6,841 nucleotides of DNA from an uncultured bacterium. GTDB lineage: Bacteria; Actinomycetota; Coriobacteriia; Coriobacteriales; Coriobacteriaceae. Every line of letters starts with the position of its first letter. The stretch's first letter is position 1. Under the pieces are notes generated by a model. The model was not told the DNA's origin. It did no database searches and saw nothing but the letters and a program-made list of their open reading frames with translations. The stretch is from positions 1 to 6,841 of the forward strand of contig CAJMPK010000079.1 in assembly GCA_905215205.1 (NCBI GenBank). The letters run 5' to 3'. This document shows, one piece after another, positions 1 through 4,829 of the stretch. The position numbers and the translations under genes were made by a program.

Positions 1-186
1 TTGGTCGAGTCCATCCCCTACGCCGACGAGGCCGTTTCCGATGAGGACGTGGCCGAGCCCGAGGCCGAAGAGGAAGAAGCCACCGAGGAGAAGTCCGAGG
101 GCAACAACATGGCCGCCATGGCCGTTGGCGCCGTCGTCATCATCGGTGTCTGCGCCTACGTGATCTATCGTCGCAAGAAGGCCTAA
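1..186 (+). CDS. C-terminal end of a membrane-anchored surface protein (5' truncated)
   Basis: The open frame enters from the left edge and ends at TAA 184-186; the first codon is TTG, and I read it as an internal Leu codon because no ribosome site can be seen. What remains is 61 residues: a strongly acidic, Glu/Ala-rich linker (about residues 9-33, with a run EAEEEEATEE), a single hydrophobic segment (about 37-56, MAAMAVGAVVIIGVCAYVIY) and a short basic tail RRKKA. This is the usual end of a secreted protein held in the membrane by a C-terminal helix with the tail inside. There is no LPXTG before the helix, so sortase anchoring is not supported. The functional domain lies outside the window, so the role cannot be named. 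A hairpin terminator follows directly, separating it from the transporter operon. Confidence 0.7.
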   Translation: MVESIPYADEAVSDEDVAEPEAEEEEATEEKSEGNNMAAMAVGAVVIIGVCAYVIYRRKKA

Positions 187-201
187 GGCCCTCATGTCCT
201 A

Positions 202-253
202 GCTGAGCGGGCAAGGCAGCAACGGCAGCCTCGCCCGCTCAGCCCGCTCTTTT
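202..253 (+). terminator. Hairpin terminator after the surface-protein gene
   Basis: GCTGAGCGGGC (202-212) pairs perfectly with GCCCGCTCAGC (233-243), an 11-bp stem; the 20-base loop can add AGGC/GCCT pairs (214-217 with 228-231). The GCCCGCTC unit is repeated at 242-249 and followed directly by TTTT (250-253), so the left arm can alternatively pair with the second copy to give an 8-bp stem abutting the T tract. It starts 16 bases after the stop codon. Confidence 0.7.
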
Positions 254-273
254 GACCGGCGGGAAACCCGCCT

Positions 274-296
274 GAAATCTTTTCAAAAAAGATTTC
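274..296. promoter_or_regulatory. AT-rich perfect inverted repeat next to the -35 region
   Basis: GAAATCTTTT (274-283) and AAAAGATTTC (287-296) are perfect 10-base complements around a 3-base CAA centre. It stands out as AT-rich in a GC-rich region. Its right edge overlaps the place where the -35 element of the promoter with -10 at 318-323 must lie, so an operator is plausible. No regulator is encoded nearby. A smaller GC-rich hairpin (GGCGGG 258-263 with CCCGCC 267-272) sits just upstream, so the two together could instead be a second transcription stop for the gene at the left. Confidence 0.4.
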
Positions 297-323
297 CCCG
301 CACACACTTTGCTGTGCTATAGT
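294..323 (+). promoter_or_regulatory. Probable promoter of the tryptophan ECF operon
   Basis: TATAGT at 318-323 differs from the consensus -10 at one base and carries a TG one base upstream (315-316), an extended -10. The -35 match is poor (TTCCCC at 294-299, 18-base spacer), which extended -10 promoters tolerate. Transcription would begin near 330, giving about 50 bases before the leader peptide start at 382. Confidence 0.5.
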
Positions 324-381
324 GCAGCGCAACAGCAACTAGGTGCGACCGCGCCACGGCATCACGAAAGGAGCCACCGAC

Positions 382-450
382 ATGAAGAACACGATGAAGT
401 CTCTCAACAACTGGTGGTGGCGTGATGCGAATACGATCGGTCGACAGTGA
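382..450 (+). CDS. Tryptophan leader peptide (attenuator peptide)
   Basis: A 22-codon frame from ATG 382 to TGA 448-450. It is preceded by GAAAGGAG (366-373) at an ideal 8-base spacing, so it should be well translated. Codons 11-13 (412-420) are three consecutive TGG, within the peptide stretch NNWWWRD. Trp is the rarest residue in proteins, and three in a row in a tiny frame just upstream of an intrinsic terminator is the hallmark of trp attenuation. In the classical model the ribosome stalls at these codons when charged tRNA-Trp is short, freeing downstream RNA for an antiterminator; when Trp is plentiful the ribosome reaches the stop codon at 448-450, covers the segment near 456-462 and lets the terminator at 489-517 form. 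The peptide itself is not expected to have a function. The next gene is a TrpP-family transporter subunit, which fits. The peptide is too short for routine gene callers. Confidence 0.9.
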   Translation: MKNTMKSLNNWWWRDANTIGRQ

Positions 451-462
451 GTCCCTCACGCC
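419..462 (+). promoter_or_regulatory. Attenuator pause hairpin (region 1:2) and candidate antiterminator segments
   Basis: GGCGTGA (419-425), which begins inside the third Trp codon, is perfectly complementary to TCACGCC (456-462). This is where a 1:2 pause hairpin should lie: a ribosome stalled on the Trp codons would block its left arm. A nested GTGAG/CTCAC hairpin (447-451 with 455-459) also exists, and TTTTT follows at 464-468. The freed right arm can pair downstream: TCC and TCAC (452-454, 456-459) with GTGA and GGA (479-482, 485-487). That reaches the base of the terminator stem, where A487 and A488 can pair with the U tract. The 2:3 pairing is weaker than the other two stems and I could not fold it properly by eye. 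Confidence 0.6.
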
Positions 463-488
463 TGTTTTTGCGCTCTAGGTGATTGGAA

Positions 489-517
489 GGCCTCCGGTTT
501 CGACCGGGGGCCTTTTT
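489..517 (+). terminator. Attenuator terminator of the tryptophan ECF operon
   Basis: GGCCTCCGGT (489-498) pairs with ACCGGGGGCC (503-512) through ten positions, one of them G:U, around a TTCG tetraloop, followed directly by TTTTT (513-517). This is a textbook intrinsic terminator. It lies 38 bases after the leader peptide stop and 77 bases before the S-component start, inside the transcript, so it must be conditional for the operon to be expressed. Confidence 0.9.
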
Positions 518-594
518 CTATCTCGAGCCCGATCGCATTCGCATCACGCGCCTCCGCTTTTCCCTTGCGCTTCCCTTCAGAAAGGATTTTCACC

Positions 595-1167
595 ATGTCT
601 CAGAGCACCACCGCCACCCAGCCCCGCACCGTCCAGACCGCCGACCGCGGCAAACTCGATGTCCGCGCCCTCGTCCTGCTCGCCATCCTGCTCGCCGCCG
701 GCTTCATCCTCAACTTCACCGTCGGCAAGGCCATCTCGGGCATCTCGGGCGGCATGATCAGCCCCGAGTTCATCATCTCGGCCTTCTGCCTCACCATCCT
801 GGTCGTTCGCCCCAACATCGGCCAGGCGCTCGTCATTGGCCTCATCTCGGCTGCCGTGATCCAGATCACCACCACTTCGCCGTTCGTTGATTTTGCCGCC
901 GAGGGCATCGCCGCCATGCTCATGGCCGGCATCGTCAACGCCGCCGGCAAGAACGGTCAAGTCAAGCCCGCCATCGCCATTGTCGCAACCTTCCTGACCA
1001 CCTTTGTCTCCGGCGTCATCTTCATGGTCATCAAGATGGCCATGCTCGGCGTGGTAGGCGAGCTCGCCGCCGCCATGCTGCCCGTCGTTGCCATGACCGC
1101 CGTCTTTAACGGCATTCTGGTCGGCGCCCTCTACTTGCCCATCCAGAAGGCCCTTAGGCTCAACTAA
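595..1167 (+). CDS. trpP: ECF transporter S component, TrpP-family (tryptophan-binding membrane subunit)
   Basis: A 190-residue, very hydrophobic protein with about six membrane segments (roughly residues 24-42, 55-71, 76-93, 100-116, 124-148, 155-183) and a short charged cytoplasmic N-terminus. Size and topology are those of ECF S components, which bind the substrate and toppled by EcfT carry it across the membrane. The first helix contains A30-I-L-L-A34, matching the AxxxA motif that S components use to contact EcfT. The sequence resembles Bacillus TrpP in the ITTT-x-P region (91-96), in the VSGVIF segment (138-143) and in the C-terminal LP...N...YLPIQKALR pattern (162-188). I chose ATG 595 because AGAAAGGA (579-586) lies 8 bases upstream; an in-frame TTG at 565 would add ten residues and has no such site. 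Tryptophan specificity is an inference from the family resemblance plus the WWW leader upstream; the A and T subunits follow downstream, which makes this a self-contained ECF operon. Confidence 0.85.
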   Translation: MSQSTTATQPRTVQTADRGKLDVRALVLLAILLAAGFILNFTVGKAISGISGGMISPEFIISAFCLTILVVRPNIGQALVIGLISAAVIQITTTSPFVDFAAEGIAAMLMAGIVNAAGKNGQVKPAIAIVATFLTTFVSGVIFMVIKMAMLGVVGELAAAMLPVVAMTAVFNGILVGALYLPIQKALRLN

Positions 1168-1195
1168 CCCGCTCGGCTTTATGAGCCACCCCATC

Positions 1196-1252
1196 TTGGC
1201 GTTCATTCGTCGCTCGCGTACCCAAGTACGCTTCGTTCCTCTTTCGCGCCAA
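1196..1252. repeat. Nested hairpin sequence in the trpP-ecfA spacer, possible interspersed repeat
   Basis: In the 215-base spacer (1168-1382) TTGGCG (1196-1201) pairs with CGCCAA (1247-1252), and inside it GCGTAC (1216-1221) pairs with GTACGC (1226-1231) around CCAA. The flanks between the two stems do not pair. The form resembles REP/BIME-like intergenic repeats that occur in many bacterial genomes, but only one copy lies in the window so repetition cannot be shown. It has no T tract and should not stop transcription into ecfA. Confidence 0.4.
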
Positions 1253-1322
1253 CCTGGAACACCTCGTAAAGCCGTCTCCGTGCTTCACCACCAAAGACTG
1301 TCCCAAACAACGAGCTTCTTTT

Positions 1323-1362
1323 GGGGACGTTCCTAAACGACCAGTCATGTAAGAACGTCCCC
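1323..1362. repeat. 10-bp perfect inverted repeat just upstream of ecfA
   Basis: GGGGACGTTC (1323-1332) and GAACGTCCCC (1353-1362) are perfect complements with a 20-base loop. An upstream GTCCCAAA (1300-1307) can compete by pairing with TTTTGGGGAC (1319-1328), so two alternative folds share the GGGGAC segment. No T run follows, so it is not a simple terminator. The right arm ends 20 bases before the ecfA start and 9 bases before its ribosome site GAAAGG (1372-1377), so an effect on translation or RNA stability is conceivable; an interspersed repeat or RNA-processing site is equally possible. Confidence 0.5.
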
Positions 1363-1382
1363 GATGACTATGAAAGGTATCC

Positions 1383-3134
1383 ATGGAAACGATCATCAAC
1401 GTCGACGATGTCTCGTTCTCCTATGGCACGCAGACCGAGCAGGCGCTTAAGCATATCTCGCTCGGCGTGAACAGGGGAGATTTCATCGGCATTATCGGGC
1501 CTTCGGGCGCCGGCAAGTCCACGCTTGCCGCCTGCCTGTCGGGCGCCGTGCCCCACCACTACACCGGCACGTTCTTTGGGTCCGTCATGGTCAACGGCCA
1601 CGACACCTGCGAAGTCTCGCTCACCGACGTCTCGCAAATCGTCGGCAGTGTGCTGCAGGATATCGACACGCAGATGGTCGCTTCGGTCGTCGAGGACGAG
1701 ATGCTCTTTGGCCTCGAGAACTTTGGCGTTCCGCACGACCAGATCGAGCAGTGCGTGAGCGAGACGCTTAAAACCGTCGGTATCAGCGACCTGCGCGACC
1801 GCGAGATCGCCACCCTCTCGGGCGGCCAAAAGCAAAAGGTAGCTATCGCCGCCATCCTCGCCATGCGTCCGCGCGTCTTAGTGCTCGATGAGCCAACCGC
1901 AGCGCTCGATCCCGCCAGTTCAACCTTAGTCTTCGAGACGCTGCGCGAGGCAAACCGCGCGCTCGGCATCACCATCGTCGTCGTTGAGCAAAAGGTCGCC
2001 CTGCTTTCGGAGTACTGCAACCGCGTGCTCGTGCTCAATCATGGCGAAATCGCGCTGCAGGGCGAGCCACACGAGGTCTTCGCGCATACCGACGAGCTCC
2101 GTGCCATCGGCGTCGACTGCCCTCGCGTCACGCGTATCTTCAATAGCCTCGAGGCCGATGGCCTGGTAAGCGGCACCCCCTGCTTGGATGTCGATGAGGC
2201 CGAGCGCCTGATTTCGGGCATCGTCGACCCCGCACACGCGGCTATCGAAGCCCAGGCGCCCGCCGGTTCCCCGCATGCACCGTCGTTGCGTCCTCATGCC
2301 AAGGACGCCGAACCCGTACTCACCTTCGACCATGTTGAGTTTGCCTATCCCAATGGCGGAGCCGCCGTACACGACCTTAGCCTGACGCTCTATCCTGGCG
2401 AGCTCGTGGGCATCGTCGGCCAAAACGGCGCCGGCAAGACCACGCTCACCAAACTGCTCACGGGCCTGCTCAAGCCCGCATCGGGCAGCGTGCGCGTTAC
2501 GGGCCTGGACACGGCATCGGTTCCCACAAGCCGCATCGCACGCGAGGTGGCAACGCTTTTCCAGAACCCCGACCGTCAAATTTGCAAGGATACCGTGCTC
2601 GACGAGGTCGCCTTTGGCCTGGAGCTTGCCGGCATCGACCGTGCCGAGGCGCTGCGTCGCGCCCGACTTGTCATCGACCGCTTTGGCCTGCCCGCCGACG
2701 AGGCACCGTTCTCGCTGTCACGCGGCCAACGTCAAATGGTGGCACTGGCCTCCGTCGTGGTAGTGGAACCCAAGATTGTGGTACTCGACGAGCCCACGAG
2801 CGGCTTGGACTACCGCGAGTGCATGACCGTGATGGAAACGGTACGCACCATGGCCGAGCGCGGTTGCGCCGTCATCATGGTCTGTCACGATATGGAAGTC
2901 GTTTCCGACTTTGCCGAGCGCATCGTGGTGATGGCCAACGGTCGTATCCTCGACCGCGGTCGCACGCACGAGCTGTTCTCGAACATCGAACTCATGCAGC
3001 ATGCCTACGTTGAGCCGCCCCAGGTCATCGAGCTCTCTCGCCGTCTGGCATCCACCGTCTCGCCTGCCTTTACGCAGGTGAGTGAGGTTACCGATATCGT
3101 TCGCATTACCGAGGAGATGGTCCGCCGTGGTTAA
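1383..3134 (+). CDS. ecfA: Fused double ATPase of the ECF transporter (EcfA-EcfA' in one chain)
   Basis: A 583-residue cytoplasmic ATPase made of two ABC nucleotide-binding domains, the energy source for the ECF transporter; most ECF systems use two separate A proteins of about 280 residues. Domain 1: Walker A GPSGAGKST (39-47), Q-loop Q92, signature LSGGQ (145-149), Walker B VLVLDEP (165-171), D-loop AALD (173-176). Domain 2: Walker A GQNGAGKTT (346-354), Q-loop Q394 in FQNPDRQ, signature LSRGQ (445-449), Walker B IVVLDEP (465-471), switch H502 in VCHDM. Residues about 280-310 are a Pro/Ala-rich linker. In domain 1 the switch position reads VVEQK with Q203 where His is expected, so the two ATP sites are probably unequal. 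ATG 1383 is preceded by GAAAGG (1372-1377). The stop overlaps the start of ecfT, implying coupled translation and co-assembly. The S component upstream makes this a dedicated tryptophan system, though a fused EcfA could also serve other S components. Confidence 0.93.
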   Translation: METIINVDDVSFSYGTQTEQALKHISLGVNRGDFIGIIGPSGAGKSTLAACLSGAVPHHYTGTFFGSVMVNGHDTCEVSLTDVSQIVGSVLQDIDTQMVASVVEDEMLFGLENFGVPHDQIEQCVSETLKTVGISDLRDREIATLSGGQKQKVAIAAILAMRPRVLVLDEPTAALDPASSTLVFETLREANRALGITIVVVEQKVALLSEYCNRVLVLNHGEIALQGEPHEVFAHTDELRAIGVDCPRVTRIFNSLEADGLVSGTPCLDVDEAERLISGIVDPAHAAIEAQAPAGSPHAPSLRPHAKDAEPVLTFDHVEFAYPNGGAAVHDLSLTLYPGELVGIVGQNGAGKTTLTKLLTGLLKPASGSVRVTGLDTASVPTSRIAREVATLFQNPDRQICKDTVLDEVAFGLELAGIDRAEALRRARLVIDRFGLPADEAPFSLSRGQRQMVALASVVVVEPKIVVLDEPTSGLDYRECMTVMETVRTMAERGCAVIMVCHDMEVVSDFAERIVVMANGRILDRGRTHELFSNIELMQHAYVEPPQVIELSRRLASTVSPAFTQVSEVTDIVRITEEMVRRG

Positions 3135-3873
3135 CGTCATCGACTATATGCCGGGCGACACGCTGCTGCACCGCCTGAACCCCGTCATCAAACTGGGCCT
3201 CGCCGCCGCTATCATCATCGGCATCTTTTTGTCCGACACCTATGGGGCACTGCTGGGCTTTTTGGCGCTCACGCTTGCGCTGGGCACCTACGCCGGCGTC
3301 GTCGACCGCCTGCTCTCGCTGCTCAAGTTGCTGATTCCGCTCGCGCTCATCATGTTGGTGCTGCAGCTTGCCTTTATGCGCGATGGCAACGTGGTGTGGG
3401 GCTTTGCCACCGACGAGGGTCTCATCACCGGAACAAAGGCCTGCCTGCGTCTGCTGGGCGTAGCACTTCCGCTCATCCTGATGCTCATGGTGACCAAGCT
3501 CAACGACCTTGCCAACGCCTGCGTCGAGGTGCTGCACGTGCCGTATCGCTATGCCTTCACCTTTACCACGGCGCTGCGCTTTGTGCCGGTGTTTGGTCAG
3601 GAGATGAACGCCATCATGGAGGCGCAGACCGCACGCGGCGTCGAGTACGACACCAAGAACCCCATCAAGAAGCTTAAGCTCATGCTGCCACTGTGTGTGC
3701 CACTGCTCATCTCGAGCGTGGGCAAGACCGATGCCACAGCCTTGGCGGCAGAACAGCGCGGCTTCTATCTGCGTACGCGCGCCAGCTCGTACAAGCGCTA
3801 CCCCATCAAGGGCCTGGACATCGCCGTGCTCATCGTCAGTATCGCCCTCATCGCCATCGGCCTCCTGTTCTAG
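3127..3873 (+). CDS. ecfT: ECF transporter transmembrane coupling subunit EcfT
   Basis: A 248-residue membrane protein that links the ATPase to the S component and transmits the ATP-driven movement. The N-terminus (YMPGDTLLHRLNPVIKL, residues 7-23) is the typical EcfT opening. Hydrophobic segments lie near 22-36, 40-56, 63-83, 105-122 and 230-248. The cytoplasmic coupling helices carry the two hallmark short motifs: A169-R170-G171 in QTARGVEYD, and E209-Q210-R211-G212-F213 near 207-213, which dock into the grooves of the two ATPase domains. I chose GTG 3127, which overlaps the ecfA stop by 8 bases, because GAGGAG (3111-3116) is well placed upstream and the family's usual N-terminus starts there; an in-frame GTG at 3082 would add 15 residues and overlap ecfA by 53 bases. 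It is the last gene of the operon. Confidence 0.93.
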   Translation: MVNVIDYMPGDTLLHRLNPVIKLGLAAAIIIGIFLSDTYGALLGFLALTLALGTYAGVVDRLLSLLKLLIPLALIMLVLQLAFMRDGNVVWGFATDEGLITGTKACLRLLGVALPLILMLMVTKLNDLANACVEVLHVPYRYAFTFTTALRFVPVFGQEMNAIMEAQTARGVEYDTKNPIKKLKLMLPLCVPLLISSVGKTDATALAAEQRGFYLRTRASSYKRYPIKGLDIAVLIVSIALIAIGLLF

Positions 3874-3902
3874 TTCACCACCGACAGCAACCACCCAACG
3901 CA

Positions 3903-3939
3903 AAAGGCCTCGGCTCGCACCAAACGAGCCGAGGCCTTT
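3903..3939. terminator. Bidirectional terminator between the converging operons
   Basis: AAAGGCCTCGGCTCG (3903-3917) and CGAGCCGAGGCCTTT (3925-3939) are perfect 15-base complements around the 7-base loop CACCAAA. The ends supply U tracts in both directions (TTT then ACTGTTT on the plus strand, TTTT on the minus strand), so it can stop ecfT transcription and read-through from the minus-strand racemase gene. Confidence 0.9.
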
Positions 3940-3963
3940 ACTGTTTCACCAGATAAAACCTAC

Positions 3964-3992
3964 CAAAATAAACCTGTCCCTTTTTGGCAGGT
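3964..3992 (-). terminator. Weak hairpin terminator after the racemase gene
   Basis: Read on the minus strand, ACCTG (3992-3988) pairs with CAGGT (3976-3972), with further GG/CC contacts inside, followed by TTTATTTT (3971-3964). It begins 7 bases after the racemase stop. The stem is short, so most of the stop is probably made by the larger hairpin at 3903-3939. Confidence 0.45.
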
Positions 3993-3998
3993 CGGAAG

Positions 3999-4745
3999 CT
4001 AGAGGCGGTAGGGAGCGCCGCTGCGGATGATGGATTCGCGCACCAGGACGTCCATGGCGTCGAGGGTAATCTCGGGCATCTCGCGGTATTTCTGCAGCAC
4101 CGAGAGCTCCGTGCAGGCCAGGATGACGCGGTCGCAGCCGCTACGGGCGAACTCCCACATCACGCGGTCGAACTTATCCATATCGGGCTCACGTCCGGCC
4201 TTCACATCATCGTAGATAAGCGACATCACATCGTTCTGACGTTTCTCGCTGGGATAGACAACCTCAACACCCGCAGCCTTACATTCGCGACCGTAGACGC
4301 CCGCGCCCACGGTTCCGTCGGTGCCCATGATGCCAATCTTGTGCACCGGCTCGGCCGGCATACTCAGGTTGGGGTCGAACTCGCACTCCCCCATCACCGC
4401 ACCGGCCAGAGCATAGCGCACCGACTCACGCGGCATGTGGATAATCGGCACCTTCGTAAACGACTGGATCTGGTCGTAGAAGTAGTGTGACGTGTTGCAG
4501 GGAATGGCAATGTGCGCACAGCCCAACGACTCGAGTGCCTGGGCACACTCTTTCATGGTCGCCAGCAGCTTGGCATGCTCGCCGGTCTTAATAGCCAGCG
4601 TGCGGTCGGGCATGGTCGACTTGGAGAGCACCACCATGTCGATATGTTCCTGATCGCAGGCAGCAGCCGTATGACGCACCACCTGGTCGTAGTAATACGA
4701 CGTGGCCTCGGCGCCCATGCCGCCGATAACTCCCAGCTTTTCCAT
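3999..4745 (-). CDS. Aspartate/glutamate racemase family protein, probable aspartate racemase
   Basis: A 248-residue cytoplasmic enzyme of the cofactor-independent Asp/Glu racemase superfamily, which interconverts L- and D-amino acids with two cysteines acting as acid and base. Seen here: the N-terminal GVIGGMGAEAT (5-15), first catalytic cysteine C83 in IPCNTSH, and second C211 in LACTELS; both are present, so an active enzyme is expected. The GGMG start and the LACTE form favour the aspartate racemase branch over MurI glutamate racemases, but a hydantoin-type or other substrate is not excluded. I chose ATG 4745 because AGGAGG (4756-4751) stands 5 bases upstream; an ATG at 4829, abutting the stop of the ligase, would add 28 residues unlike the family and spanning a hairpin. 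It lies 84 bases downstream of the ATP-grasp ligase gene on the same strand, which suggests that it makes D-Asp for that ligase. Confidence 0.88.
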   Translation of the reverse strand: MEKLGVIGGMGAEATSYYYDQVVRHTAAACDQEHIDMVVLSKSTMPDRTLAIKTGEHAKLLATMKECAQALESLGCAHIAIPCNTSHYFYDQIQSFTKVPIIHMPRESVRYALAGAVMGECEFDPNLSMPAEPVHKIGIMGTDGTVGAGVYGRECKAAGVEVVYPSEKRQNDVMSLIYDDVKAGREPDMDKFDRVMWEFARSGCDRVILACTELSVLQKYREMPEITLDAMDVLVRESIIRSGAPYRL

Positions 4746-4767
4746 CGCCGCCTCCTTGGTGACGCTT

Positions 4768-4820
4768 GCGCAATTGCGCGTATCATACCCGCGCCCGCCC
4801 GATGTAAACCGGACGGGCGC
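4768..4820 (-). promoter_or_regulatory. Intercistronic hairpin and possible internal promoter before the racemase gene
   Basis: In the 84-base gap, GCGCCCGTCCG (4820-4810 on the minus strand) pairs with CGGGCGGGCGC (4801-4791) through 11 positions, one G:U, with an 8-base loop. No T run follows, so transcription from the ligase gene should continue. A TTTACA (4808-4803) and TATGAT (4787-4782) lie 15 bases apart, a short-spaced promoter candidate. A 12-base perfect palindrome GCGCAATTGCGC (4768-4779) is just downstream. Any of these could tune racemase expression separately from the ligase; the promoter is the weakest claim. Confidence 0.35.
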
Positions 4821-4829
4821 CGCACTCAT

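Noticed and set aside
341..355. AGGTGCGACCGCG resembles the T-box consensus AGGGTGGNACCGCG.
   Set aside because: It lacks one G and the UGGN that must pair with the tRNA CCA end, and only about a dozen bases separate it from the inferred transcription start, leaving no room for a stem I with a specifier loop. The preceding region is taken by the upstream gene's terminator. The WWW leader explains the control better.
483..890. Open frames of 92 and 135 codons overlapping the S-component gene on the plus strand.
   Set aside because: They are Pro/Ser/Arg/His-rich out-of-frame readings of GC-rich coding DNA, without plausible ribosome sites, and they start within the attenuator terminator.
577..1206. 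A 209-codon open frame on the minus strand opposite the S-component gene.
   Set aside because: It is a Gly/Asp/His-rich antisense shadow of a well-supported membrane protein gene and resembles no family.
1160..1399. A 79-codon minus-strand open frame covering the trpP-ecfA spacer.
   Set aside because: It has no recognisable domain, crosses both hairpin elements and overlaps both flanking genes; no good ribosome site was seen.
3106..3903. A 265-codon minus-strand open frame opposite ecfT.
   Set aside because: His/Gln/Gly/Asp-rich composition is typical of antisense of a membrane protein gene; ecfT on the other strand has clear family motifs.
4746..4829. Extended racemase start at ATG 4829, directly abutting the ligase stop.
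   Set aside because: The 28 added residues do not resemble the family and are encoded across an 11-position hairpin, whereas AGGAGG stands 5 bases before ATG 4745 and the protein then begins with the normal MEKLGVIGGMG.
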